Assembly: GCF_001049755.1 (NCBI RefSeq)
Contig: NZ_CVLB01000002.1
Location: 109,743 to 173,742, forward strand
Direction of reading: 5' to 3'
DNA: 64,000 nt
DNA from: Brachyspira suanatina
GTDB taxonomy: Bacteria > Spirochaetota > Brachyspiria > Brachyspirales > Brachyspiraceae
This document shows positions 1 to 8,891 of this stretch, piece after piece. The notes below the pieces were generated by a model. That model was not told the origin of the DNA, did not search any database, and was given only the letters and a program-made list of their open reading frames with translations. The translations under genes were made by a program, and so were the position numbers. Each line of letters opens with the position of its first letter. Position 1 is the first letter of the stretch.

Positions 1-7
1 CTTCCAT
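1..7 (-). CDS. First codons of an accessory gene, cut by window start
   Basis: An ATG (complement of 5-7) follows directly after the TAA stop of the methylase cassette, and GAAGGGGA in the cassette's last codons is a well-placed ribosome binding site. Only two codons are visible, so the product is unknown. The call rests on the same arrangement at three other methylase tails in this window (6262, 10858, 17054). Confidence 0.4.
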
Positions 8-1483
8 TTAATCCCCTTCTATAACCCTAATCTCCTCATCAGTCAAATTGTATAATGAATACACAATCTTATCAATAGCCTTGTCCACCGCCTGAATACG
101 CGTGTTAAGCATCTCAATAGTGTTAGGGTTCTTCTCGGAGGAAAGTTTTTTGTTTAAATCAATGATGTTGTCAACGAGCTTAATTAAATTTTCTTCTGTA
201 TTTTTATCAATATCTGGAATAGGAAAATCATTTATATATTGAGGTTTAAACCTTGTTGTATTGCCCCTTAATATAGTACCTGTTTTTTTAACATAATAAG
301 TAAATAACTTACTATTAAAAATCCCCATATAAACATTGATGTTGTATATAGCCTTTTCATTAAATACAATACTGTAAATTGTAGTTGTATGATATAAATT
401 TTTATCATCAATTACAGCCTGCATTCTCATATTAATATCAGGAAAAGAAATTTTTTTATGCTCAAATTCATTTAAATTTTGAGGTCTGCTATATTGCCAC
501 CATGTATTTTTAAATTTTCCATGTTCTCTGCTTTCTAATACTTTTTTATTTTCTTTTAGATATTCCCAAGCCTTTGGAAAATTATCCATTATTTCTTTAG
601 AAGTATATAATGATAATGAACCATTTGATAATTTATAAGGAAATATAACACATCGAGTTGGTATTAATTCTGTATATCTTTTTAAATCTTTACCTAATAA
701 AAAGTGCTTTATAAATCCTCTCTCTATTTCTATTTCCCTATCTAATGACTTTGAATAAGTTTTTACAATTCCATTATTTTCTTCCACCCTTGTAAAACAT
801 AAATATCGTCTGCACTTGTAGCTATACCTTGAAATATTTTTTTTGTTATATCTTTTAAAACTATTTTATAATTTTTTAATTTATCTATTATAGACAAAGT
901 ATCATTATCATAAAAATTCCAATTATCTTTTGTTATTATACTAATAGGAAAAGTTTCAAAAGTAGATTCAAACAATTTTTCTTTTATATCTACATTTTCA
1001 TCAAATCTCAATAATTTAAAATCATTTTGTTCTTCATTAGATAAAAATAATAAACAAGTATATGTAGTAGCATTATTAAATATTTGATTCTCACCAAAAT
1101 ACACAACTTTTTTTAATGCCTTTCTATTAGATATTATTTCTCTTAAATTCTCTCCCATATCTACTTTAAAAAACTTATGAGATAAAATATATCCCATTTC
1201 ACCTGTAGACTTTAATAACTGAAAAGCTTTTTCAACAAAACATAAATAAATATCTATATTACCACTGTTTGCACTTTTATAAGTTTGTTTTAATGCATCT
1301 ACAGTTAATGGGCTTGATTCTGCCATTGTCTGAATTTTTACATAAGGAGGGTTTCCAATTACTACATCAAATCCCCCTGCTTTCATTATATCCCTAAACT
1401 TAGAATTCCAATCGAAACAGTTAATTTTATATAAAGTGTCATCGTCCAAATCGAGATGGCTCTCGTAAAAATCATTGCCTACT
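8..1483 (-). pseudogene. Frameshifted 3' cassette of a type IIG-like restriction-methylase
   Basis: This is a 3' half-copy of the enzyme at 11295-14153. It starts at the codons for GNDFYES, carries methylase motif IV (GNPPY) and a TaqI-like C-terminal specificity region, and ends RVIEGD. The N-terminal nuclease and SAM-binding motif I are absent. The reading frame breaks at about 787-789: the upstream frame (763-1497, GTG start) runs out after YVLQGWKKIMEL, while the downstream frame (8-787) resumes with NGIVKTYSKSLD. Comparison with the cassette at 6262 shows that one base is missing in a GGG run. The last ~130 codons are nearly identical to that cassette, while the middle (residues after PYKL) differs, as expected for exchangeable target-recognition segments. 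Its 5' end abuts a hairpin repeat. It is probably not expressed as an active enzyme and could act as a sequence donor (inference). Confidence 0.8.
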
Positions 1484-1973
1484 ACTATCTGTAGCACCTT
1501 CCCGCACGATAACGCTCACCCTTACAGCAAGTACAATGTACGCGACCGAAGGAAGTACTGTAAAGTATGCGGCTAATTACCCAACCATAAAAAATAAAAT
1601 TAACCAAAAAGCCAACCCAGAAATAATTTTTTTGAAAATTTACCTAACAATCAACACCTTGACCGAGCGAAACAAAAAATAAAAAGATATAAAATTTTAA
1701 TTTTTTACTTATATAGTACCCACTCGAACCCGCCCTTATAGTTAAACAGAATTTTTTTAAACAATAAGCCCAAAAAACTAACTTTTTTAGAAAAAACTAC
1801 GAGCTGTAGCACCGCCCCGCAGTATTCGCCATACGGGCTTCCCGCACGGTAATGCTCACACTTACAGCAAGTACAATGTACGTGCGGCTGATTACCCAAC
1901 ATTAAACAAAAATAAATTAATTGTAAAAACATAACCTATATGTTAAAATTAATAATAAAAATAAGGACTAAAA
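1484..1973 (+). repeat. Hairpin repeat blocks flanking the first methylase cassette
   Basis: Two copies of the island's dispersed repeat lie here in the plus orientation, near 1493-1790 and 1797-1920. Each contains CCGCACG, a ~40-60 base insert and a matching TGCGG arm followed by CTAATTACCCAAC or similar. AT-rich spacers with the phrase AACCCAGAAATAATTTTTTT and a C-rich stretch (CCCACTCGAACCCGCCC) follow. The open frame on the minus strand at 1705-1932 is repeat sequence read through and is not supported as a gene. The last ~40 bases hold the leader of the DUF4160 gene, with AAGGAC as its ribosome binding site. Confidence 0.7.
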
Positions 1974-2228
1974 ATGCCTGTTATATCAAGATTTTACGGT
2001 ATCATCATCAAAATGTATTTTCAGCAAAAAGAGAATAACCCTCCGCATTTTCATGCTATATATGGTGAGTATGTTGGAGTAATTGATATCAATGAATTAA
2101 AAATGATAGAAGGCGATTTACCTAATAAAGCATGTTCGCTTGTATTGGAATGGGCTAAAAATAATCAAGACGAACTTTTAAATATATGGAATACTCAAAA
2201 CTTTAAACAATTAGAACCTTTGGAGTAA
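1974..2228 (+). CDS. DUF4160 family protein
   Basis: This 84-residue protein has the DUF4160 signature: MPVISRFYGI at the N-terminus, then NPPHFHAIYGEY around residues 22-33, and a C-terminal helix with LVLEWAKNNQDELLNIW. Family members are small, of unproven biochemical role, and are often encoded next to a DUF2442 protein, as here (2-base gap). The pair resembles a toxin-antitoxin-like two-gene unit by size and layout, but that function is inference. AAGGAC sits about 8 bases before the ATG. It is one of only two genes on the plus strand in the island and is surrounded by repeat blocks, which suggests separate acquisition. Confidence 0.75.
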   Translation: MPVISRFYGIIIKMYFQQKENNPPHFHAIYGEYVGVIDINELKMIEGDLPNKACSLVLEWAKNNQDELLNIWNTQNFKQLEPLE

Positions 2229-2230
2229 TT

Positions 2231-2473
2231 ATGACTTTCCATAAAATTAAAAATGTTAAAGCTTTGGACAATCTCATTTTAGAAATAATATTTGAAAATG
2301 AAGAAATAAAATATTATGATATAAAAAAATTAATCCCTGAACATAAAGAGTTTGAAATTTTGAAAGATAAAACTTTATTTAATCTTGTAAAAGTAGATGT
2401 CGGCGGATACGGTATTTCTTGGAACGATGATTTGGATATATCATGCAACACTTTATACTACTCGCCTAGCTAA
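2231..2473 (+). CDS. DUF2442 family protein
   Basis: This 80-residue protein matches DUF2442: a short beta-rich domain with VKALDNLILEIIFENEEIKYYD near the start and VDVGGYGISWNDDLDISCNTLY near the end. It begins 2 bases after the DUF4160 stop and is surely cotranscribed with it. DUF2442 proteins are thought to be small binding or antitoxin-like proteins; no reaction is known. The final codons (YYSPS-stop) are already part of the dispersed repeat (CTCGCCTAGCTAA), so the native C-terminus may have been replaced by a few residues when the repeat inserted. Confidence 0.75.
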   Translation: MTFHKIKNVKALDNLILEIIFENEEIKYYDIKKLIPEHKEFEILKDKTLFNLVKVDVGGYGISWNDDLDISCNTLYYSPS

Positions 2474-3973
2474 CGCACTACTCGCCGTAGGGGCATTCCG
2501 TACGGTAACGCTCACCATTACAGCAAGTACAATGTAAGCGACCGAAGGAAGTACTGTAAAGTATGCGGCTAATTACCCAACCATAAAAAATAAAATTAAC
2601 CAAAAAGCTAACCCAGAAATATAAAAACGTATCCAGAAATAATTTTTTTTGAAATTTACCTTATTCCCCCACTGACCGAGCGAAACAAAAAATAAAAGGC
2701 TATAAAATTTTTAATTTTTACTTATATTATACCCGCCCGCCCACCCTATATAGTTAAACAAACATTTTTAACAAAACAAGCCTACAAATATAATTTTTTT
2801 AGAAAAAATTAGAAAAAGATTGTACTTTTTTCAATAAAAATTGTGAGCTTCTGGCAAGTTTACTTGACAGAACCCAAAAGCGAACAATTTTTATTTATAA
2901 TAAAACAAAAGAAGCAAAAATCATTTACATACTGTAGGATAATCCAAACATTCTGGCAATATACCAAAAACGCTAACGCGAATTTTATTAAATATACAAC
3001 GCAGGCTAAAGCCTTTTACTATGAACTACTCGCCTAGCTTACGCACTACTAGCCGTAGGGGCTTCCCGCACGGCAACGCTCACCATTACAGCAAGTACAA
3101 TGTACGTGCGGCTTATTACCCAACATCAAACAAAAACAAACTAACTAAAAAGCCAACCCAGAAATATAAAATCGAACCCGCAAACAGAAACTAACCCAGA
3201 AATATAAAACTAACCCACAAACTAAAACTAACTCAGAAATAATTTTTTTGAAATTTACCTAACAATCCCCCCTGACCGAGCGTAGCGAGGAAATACCCGG
3301 ACGAAGTCCACCGGAGGTGAGGGTACGCCCTTATTATTAAACAAACATTTTTAACAAAACAAGCCTACAAATATAATTTTTTTAGAAAAAATTAGAAAAA
3401 ATATTGTACTTTTTTCATAGGAAAAAAGTACCAAAAAACTACTTCTTTTGTGGCACAGGCGAAGCCCGCCTACGGCGAGAAGCAAAAAGCATTTACATCA
3501 TGTAGGATAATCCAATTTTTCTGGCAATATCCCAAAAAGCTAACGCGAATTTTTATTAAATATACAACGCAGGCTAAAGCCTTTTACTCTGAAATAATAA
3601 TCTACTTAAATATACGGCTAATTACCCAACATAAAACAAACTAACTAAAGAGCTAACCAAGAAATATAAAAACTAACCCACAAACTAAAACTAATCCAGA
3701 AATAATTTTTTTTGAAATTTACCTTATTACCCACCCAAACTCGCCCTTATAGTTAAACAAACATTTTTAACAAAATAAGCCCGAAAATATAAATTTTTTT
3801 CAAGAACTACTAAAAAAGTTGACTTTCCCAACCCCAACAAGCTAGCCATCTGAACCACTCGCCTAGCTAACGCACTACCTACGGTCGGGGGCATTCCGCA
3901 CCGTATATCTTAATATTAAGGCTAGTAAAATGTAGGTGCGGTTTATTATGCAATATTAAACAAAAATAAAAAA
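2474..3973 (+). repeat. 1.5-kb gene-free mosaic of dispersed repeats
   Basis: Three tandem-like mosaics occupy this stretch (about 2463-2800, 3025-3400, 3600-3970), all in the plus orientation. Each has parts of the same order: CTCGCCTAGCT(A/T)ACGCACTA, CCGCACGG hairpin, AACCCAGAAATA phrase, C-rich tract, and AGTTAAAC or TTAAAC followed by T-runs. A second repeated segment (about 2925-3025 and 3485-3590) carries AACGCAGGCTAAAGCCTTTTACT. Short plus-strand frames at 2843-3037 and 3450-3644 translate this segment and resemble each other only because the DNA is repeated. They lack convincing start sites and are not called genes. Confidence 0.7.
2732..2746 (-). other. G-quadruplex motif (minus strand)
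   Basis: The plus strand reads CCCGCCCGCCCACCC, so the minus strand has four GGG runs separated by single bases, the tightest form of a G-quadruplex motif. Such a run is very unlikely by chance in DNA this AT-rich. It lies inside a dispersed repeat block of the methylase island. Confidence 0.6.
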
Positions 3974-4771
3974 CTATATATTGTCTAACAATAATATAAA
4001 TTTGTTAAGGTCAAGTATTCGTGTATTATTAGAAGTATGAAAAAAACGAATATTATATCCATTATCTTTAACATAGCATAAATTAGATTTTAATGACAAG
4101 TTTTCATCATTAGTAACAAAATAATCACTAGACATTGAAAAACAGGAATGCATACCATCTATAAACATATTTCTATATTTTAATTTAGAATTTTTTTCAG
4201 ATAATTTATCTTCTACAATATCGATAAACAAATACATAGAAAGATATTTTTGAAATATATTAAAGTTTTTATTTTTATAAAAATTCTCTATTATTGTACT
4301 CATATATAATTGTTTTATATCATCATTATTTTTTAAAATGAACTTAATATTTTTTCTATCTTCGTTATATAGTTTTTTGTTTTCAATATATTTATTATGT
4401 TGTATTATAAAAGGATTTGACACAGAATCAATATAACCTAAATCCATCTGCTTAAACATATCATCAAAATTTTCTGCTTTTTTATACTTATCAGTTATTT
4501 TTATATTATGATCAATACAAAATCTTTCTTCTTGTTCAAAATAATATAAATAATTACTATCAACTATTTGACTCATAAATTCAAAATCTTCTTCTTTTTT
4601 ATTTGTTTTATCATTTTGCAAATCAAAAATGTGAGCCATAGAATATACATACAAAAATTTATTTTTTGAATTAATTATTTTATTAAAATTATTTGTATTA
4701 CCAGATTTATATTCATTTTTTAATATACTAAATATATTTTTATCAAAATAAACTATTTTTTTATTTTCCAT
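3974..4771 (-). CDS. PIN-like domain protein, second gene of a two-gene accessory operon
   Basis: This 265-residue protein starts with KIVYFDKNIFSIL, which places an Asp at the end of the first strand as in PIN nucleases. Near the C-terminus it has DGMHSCFSMSSDYFVTNDENL, matching the PIN pattern of an Asp-x2-His helix followed by DYFVTxD. The middle ~150 residues are helical and charged with no recognised domain. PIN-like folds usually cleave RNA with a metal bound by these acidic residues; activity here is inference. Its ATG lies inside the 3' end of the upstream TPR-DUF2971 gene (19-base overlap), with AAGGGTGA as ribosome binding site, so the two proteins are translationally coupled and probably act together. 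The whole unit sits directly behind a methylase cassette. Confidence 0.65.
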   Translation of the reverse strand: MENKKIVYFDKNIFSILKNEYKSGNTNNFNKIINSKNKFLYVYSMAHIFDLQNDKTNKKEEDFEFMSQIVDSNYLYYFEQEERFCIDHNIKITDKYKKAENFDDMFKQMDLGYIDSVSNPFIIQHNKYIENKKLYNEDRKNIKFILKNNDDIKQLYMSTIIENFYKNKNFNIFQKYLSMYLFIDIVEDKLSEKNSKLKYRNMFIDGMHSCFSMSSDYFVTNDENLSLKSNLCYVKDNGYNIRFFHTSNNTRILDLNKFILLLDNI

Positions 4772-6255
4772 TTATCACCCTTAATAATATTAATCTCTTT
4801 AGGTATCAGATTAAACAAATTATTTTTATCAGACTCCATTTTATAAAATTTAACATTATCATCTTTAACTAAACTTTTTATCAATTTAATATCATCATTG
4901 CTTGAATTCATTCCAAAATAAATAGCCTTAATTGGTAAATAAATATATTCCTCTTTAGTATCAGCAATAATCCTATATTCATTTTCATACTGCCAATTTT
5001 TATGTTTTATATAAAATAATGATATAAATTTATTTTCATATTCAATATCTTTATTGTTTAATATATAAGGATATACCTTATTAGTAATTATTTTATTAGT
5101 GTAAATAACTTTTTTTAAAATCAATTTATTAATTTTACTATTCAGTTTTTTTAAATAACTTATATCATATTCTATACATATACCTTTATGTTCATCAGCA
5201 TAATGACTCCACATAAGAAAATTATCATATTCTACAGCTAAAGAACATATTTTTATTCTATCTATATTTTTTATATTTTTAAAATCATATATATTTAATT
5301 TAATTGGTGGATCAATGGGGTCATTAAAATAATTATAATTACTTAATCTCAAATTTTTTAATTTATCATTATTATTAGATATTAATTTTAATGTACTAAT
5401 ATTTATACATCTATATTTATATAATATATTATTTTCCAATATATCAGATTTTATACTAAAATCTTTTTTTATTATTGTTTGAAATATTTTATAAAAATAT
5501 CGTTTCATATTAATATTTTTTGATAATATTAAATATAAAAAATAGAAAGTTTCTAATGTCCTATTATTATCACAATTTATACTCTTATTAAAATATTCAT
5601 AAGCTAACTCTAAATGATTAACAAATCCTTCAAATAAGGCTCTACTATTATAATGTACTGATTGTAAACCATAATGTGACTCCCTTAAATTCATAAATCT
5701 TATAATATCATTTAAAGCCTCATCGTATTCTCCCAATTCAAAAAAACTAATAGCTCTATTATAATAAGAATTATAATTATCATATTCTATTGATTTATTA
5801 TAATAATATATAGATTTCCTATATAACTTTTTTCTATGATATAAAAAACCAATATAATTATATAGAGTCCCTTTACCTACAATATGTTTTAGAAAATTAT
5901 TAGTATGCAATGATATAGCTTTTTCCAAATCTTTTAATGGCTGTTTAACTTTATTTTTATACAAAAGAATATGCCCTCTATAATATAAAGAAAAAACATA
6001 TTTATCATTTAATTTGATAGAATCATTAATATAACGAATCGCTTTTTTCTCATTATCTAATAAATAGTAAAAAACGCCTATATAACATTTTACTAAATAT
6101 TTACAGTCATTATCACATTTTTTTTCTTCATCAAGAAAATAGTTCAATCCATTTTGATAATTAGTATTTCTATCATTAATATCTAAGCCAATATCTTGAT
6201 AAAAATAATAAAATAAAAATTTATGATAATACTTATTAGCAAGTTTATCACTCAT
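4753..6255 (-). CDS. TPR-DUF2971 fusion protein
   Basis: The 500-residue product has two parts. Residues ~45-280 are helical repeats of TPR type (for example YYNKSIEYDNYNSYYNRAISFFELGEYDEAL). Residues ~285-490 match DUF2971: LRLSNYNYFNDPIDPP, then ICSLAVEYDNFLMWSHYADEHKGICIEYD, then KNWQYENEYRII. DUF2971 proteins are of unproven biochemistry and are recurrent in phage-defence neighbourhoods (general knowledge). The TPR part suggests sensing or binding of another protein. The ATG lies 6 bases after the stop of the methylase cassette at 6262, and GAGGGAT in the cassette's final codons is the only good ribosome binding site. The gene overlaps the PIN-like gene downstream. Codon use is extremely AT-rich, more so than the core genes. 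Confidence 0.7.
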   Translation of the reverse strand: MSDKLANKYYHKFLFYYFYQDIGLDINDRNTNYQNGLNYFLDEEKKCDNDCKYLVKCYIGVFYYLLDNEKKAIRYINDSIKLNDKYVFSLYYRGHILLYKNKVKQPLKDLEKAISLHTNNFLKHIVGKGTLYNYIGFLYHRKKLYRKSIYYYNKSIEYDNYNSYYNRAISFFELGEYDEALNDIIRFMNLRESHYGLQSVHYNSRALFEGFVNHLELAYEYFNKSINCDNNRTLETFYFLYLILSKNINMKRYFYKIFQTIIKKDFSIKSDILENNILYKYRCINISTLKLISNNNDKLKNLRLSNYNYFNDPIDPPIKLNIYDFKNIKNIDRIKICSLAVEYDNFLMWSHYADEHKGICIEYDISYLKKLNSKINKLILKKVIYTNKIITNKVYPYILNNKDIEYENKFISLFYIKHKNWQYENEYRIIADTKEEYIYLPIKAIYFGMNSSNDDIKLIKSLVKDDNVKFYKMESDKNNLFNLIPKEINIIKGDKWKIKK

Positions 6256-6261
6256 AATATT

Positions 6262-7752
6262 TTATCCCTCAATAATCCTAACTTCATCATCAGTTAAATT
6301 GTATAACGAATACACAATCTTATCAATAGCCTTGTCCACCGCCTGAATACGCGTGTTAAGCATTTCAATAGTGTTAGGGTTCTTCTCGGAGGAAAGTTTT
6401 TTGTTTAAATCAATGATGTTGTCAACGAGCTTAATTAAATTTTCTTCTGTATTTTTATCAATATCTGGAATAGGAAAATCATTTATATATTGAGGTTTAA
6501 ACCTTGTTGTATTACCCCTTAATATAGTACCTGTTTTTTTAACATAATAAGTAAATAACTTACTATTAAAAATCCCCATATAAACATTAATGTTATATAT
6601 AGCTTTTTCATTAAATACAATACTGTAAATTGTAGTTGTATGATATAAATTTTTATCATCAATTACAGCCTGCATTCTCATATTAATATCAGGAAAAGAA
6701 ATTTTTTTATATTCAAATTCATTAAGATTTTTAGGATATATATATGCATAAAATTTTTCATTTTTCATTTTACCATTTTCTCTATTTTCCAATGATTTTT
6801 TATTCTCTTTTAAATATTCCCAAGCTTTTGGAAACTGCTCTTTTATTTCTTTTTGTGAATATAATACTGCTGAACCAGATACTAATTTATATGGAAATAT
6901 AACCCATTTAGTATTTGTAGGTATACAATATCTTTTAATATCTTTACCAAATAAAAATGGTTTTATAAATTCTCTTTCTATCTCAATTTCTTTATCTAAT
7001 GACTTTGAATAAGTTTTTACAATTCCGTTAACTTCTTCTCCTCCATGTAAAACATAAACAATATCAGAACTAGTTTGAAGTCCAACAAAAATTTTACGAG
7101 ATATATCTTTTAATACTGTTTTATAATTTTTTAATTTTTCAATTATGGATAAAGTATTATTACTATAAAAATTCCAATTATCTTTTGTTATTATACTAAT
7201 AGGAAAAGTCTCAAAAGTAGCTTCAAATAACTTTTCTTTTATATCTACATTTTCATCAAATCTTAATAATTTAAAATTATCTTGTTCTTCATTAGATAAA
7301 AATAACAAACAGGTATATGTAGTAGCATTATTAAATATTTGATTCTCCCCAAAATACACAACTTTTTTTAATGCTTTTCTATTAGATATTATTTCTCTTA
7401 AATTCTCTCCCATATCTACTTTAAAAAACTTATGAGGTAAAATATATCCCATTTCACCTGTAGACTTTAATAATTGGAGAGCTTTTTCAACAAAACATAA
7501 ATAAATATCTATATTACCGCTGCTTGCACTTTTATAATTTTGTTTCAATGTTTCAACAGATAACGGACTTGATTCCATCATAGTTTGAATTTTTACATAA
7601 GGAGGGTTTCCAATTACCACATCAAATCCCCTTGCTTTCATTATATCCCTAAACTTAGAATTCCAATCGAAACAGTTAATTTTATATAAAGTGTCATCGT
7701 CCAAATCGAGATGGCTCTCGTAAAAATCATTGCCTATTAAACTATTACCGCA
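6262..7752 (-). pseudogene. Silent 3' cassette of a type IIG-like restriction-methylase
   Basis: This is an intact-frame 3' half-copy of the enzyme at 11295-14153, from NSLIGNDFYES through methylase motif IV (GNPPYVKIQ) and a specificity region to VRIIEG-stop. It lacks the nuclease and motif I (DPACGSG). The junction with a dispersed repeat is sharp at TGCGG (7748-7752), a pentamer shared by repeat and gene. The frame continues into the repeat and could start at TTG 7806, giving 514 residues beginning MAFDKGRRYRAGSPYDEYCG, but no proper start site is visible. The C-terminal ~130 codons nearly match the cassette at 8-1483, while the central target-recognition part differs. It could be a silent donor for specificity switching or a decayed duplicate. 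The TPR-DUF2971 gene follows 6 bases later. Confidence 0.75.
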
Positions 7753-7859
7753 GTATTCGTCATACGGGCTTCCCGCACGGTATCGCCTCCCCTTATCAAA
7801 CGCCAACTATACGTGCGGCTAATTACCCAACATCAAACAAAAACTAAAACAATAAAATT
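7753..7859 (+). repeat. Hairpin repeat at the 5' edge of the second cassette
   Basis: A short copy of the dispersed repeat, with GCTTCCCGCACGGTA, an insert and ACGTGCGGCTAATTACCCAAC. It has the same orientation and the same junction side as the repeat beside the first cassette. No gene is visible in it. Confidence 0.65.
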
Positions 7860-8036
7860 TCATGATCTTTTTAATGGTATATTTTTTTCTTCAAAATAAA
7901 GTGATATGGCATTTTTTATTTCTTTCAAGGCTTCTTCTTCTGTTGCTCCAAAAGCACTTATATTATCTAATTCTTCTGATAAAGCTATATAGCCATCATC
8001 TTCTTCACTATAAAAAATTTTAATGCTATATTTCAT
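7860..8036 (-). CDS. hicB: HicB-like antitoxin, short
   Basis: The 58-residue product begins MKYSIKIFYSEEDDGYIALS and continues with ELDNISAFGATEEEALKEI. This is the HicB partial RNase H-like fold: a strand, a D/E-rich turn with DGY, then G-x-T-x-EEAL and a helix. HicB proteins bind and neutralise HicA and often repress their own operon. This one lacks the C-terminal DNA-binding helix-turn-helix or ribbon domain of longer HicBs. The ATG is 1 base after the hicA stop, and TTGGAGGAATGAT in the end of hicA supplies a strong ribosome binding site. The order toxin-antitoxin is typical of hicAB. Confidence 0.8.
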   Translation of the reverse strand: MKYSIKIFYSEEDDGYIALSEELDNISAFGATEEEALKEIKNAISLYFEEKNIPLKRS

Positions 8037-8037
8037 A

Positions 8038-8280
8038 TCATTCCTCCAAATTATATTTATTAACTAGATATAAAAATTGTTTAACTTGATAAGGTTTTAC
8101 CTCTCCATTAACATTTTGAATATTAATTAACTCAGAAATACCAATTCTTGAATATATTCTATGACTTCCTCTTTGTCTTTTACACACAAAACCAAAAGAT
8201 TCTATAATATTACAAAAATAAGAATATTTAATATTTTTATTATTATTTGTAAGTTTATTAATAATTTCTTTTTTATCCAT
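8038..8280 (-). CDS. hicA: HicA-like mRNA interferase toxin
   Basis: This 80-residue protein has the HicA double-stranded-RNA-binding-like fold: a helix (KEIINKL), then FCNIIESFGFVCKRQRGSHRIYSR, where GSH at residues 38-40 includes the catalytic His of the family. The C-terminal KPYQVKQFLYLVNKYNL helix also fits. HicA cleaves mRNA on ribosomes until bound by HicB. The gene sits directly upstream of hicB with a 1-base gap. Repeat blocks border the pair on both sides. A plus-strand frame over the same stretch (8161-8349) has no family features and is ignored. Confidence 0.8.
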   Translation of the reverse strand: MDKKEIINKLTNNNKNIKYSYFCNIIESFGFVCKRQRGSHRIYSRIGISELINIQNVNGEVKPYQVKQFLYLVNKYNLEE

Positions 8281-8319
8281 AATTTAATTATAAAATTATT
8301 TAATATAAAATCAACTGTT

Positions 8320-8891
8320 TTCCTTGTTTCCGCCTACTCGCCTAGCTAACGCACTACTCGCCGTAGGGGCTTTCCGCACGGTACTGCAACCCCCTTACAG
8401 ACAGTCAACTGTACGCGACCGAAGGAAGTACCCGAAGGGTATGCGGTTTATTATCCAACATAAAACAACTACGATCCGTAGCACCTTCCCGCACGGCAAC
8501 GCTCACCCTTACAGCAAGTACAATGTAAGTGCGGCTGATTACCCAACATCAAACAAAAACAAACTAACTAAAAAGCCAACCCAGAAATATAAAATCGAAC
8601 CCACAAACAGAAACTAACCCAGAAATAATTTTTTGAAAATTTACCTTATAACCCACCCAAACCCGCCCTTTAAAGTTAAACAGAATGTTTTTAAACAATA
8701 AGCCCGAAAATCTAATTTTTTTAAAAGACTACTAAAAAAAGTTGACTTTCCCCACCCCAACAAGATAGCCATTTGAACCACTCGCCTAGCTAATGCACTC
8801 CCTACGGTCGGGGGCTTCCCGCACTGTATATCTTAATATTAAGGCTAGTACAATATATGTGCGGTTTATTATCCAATATTAAACAAAAAAA
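8320..8891 (+). repeat. Gene-free dispersed-repeat mosaic
   Basis: About 570 bases hold at least three hairpin modules in plus orientation (CCGCACGG with inserts near 8376, 8491 and 8817) plus the AACCCAGAAATAA phrase, a C-rich tract and TTAAAC/T-run modules. The plus-strand frame at 8324-8617 is translated repeat DNA and is not a gene. Confidence 0.7.
8652..8668 (-). other. G-quadruplex motif (minus strand)
   Basis: The minus strand reads GGGCGGGTTTGGGTGGG: four GGG runs with loops of 1, 3 and 1 bases. Its layout is very close to the guanine motif that starts pilin gene conversion in Neisseria. It lies in a repeat block between hicAB and the unknown 329-residue gene. Confidence 0.6.

Noticed and set aside
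1705-1932. Minus-strand 75-codon frame with CTCCKCEHYRAGSPYGEYCG
   Set aside because: It lies entirely in the dispersed hairpin repeat. The same peptide phrase appears where cassette 2 runs into the repeat, so it is read-through and not a gene.
1974-2473. DUF4160/DUF2442 pair as a proven toxin-antitoxin system
   Set aside because: Layout and size fit, but neither protein shows a recognisable toxin active site, so only the family names are called.
2843-3644. Two similar plus-strand frames (2843-3037, 3450-3644)
   Set aside because: They translate duplicated noncoding repeat DNA; one ends in the same repeat border as the DUF2442 gene, and ribosome binding sites are missing.
8161-8617. Plus-strand frames opposite hicA and in the following repeat
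   Set aside because: One is the shadow of hicA, the other is repeat DNA; neither has a start signal.
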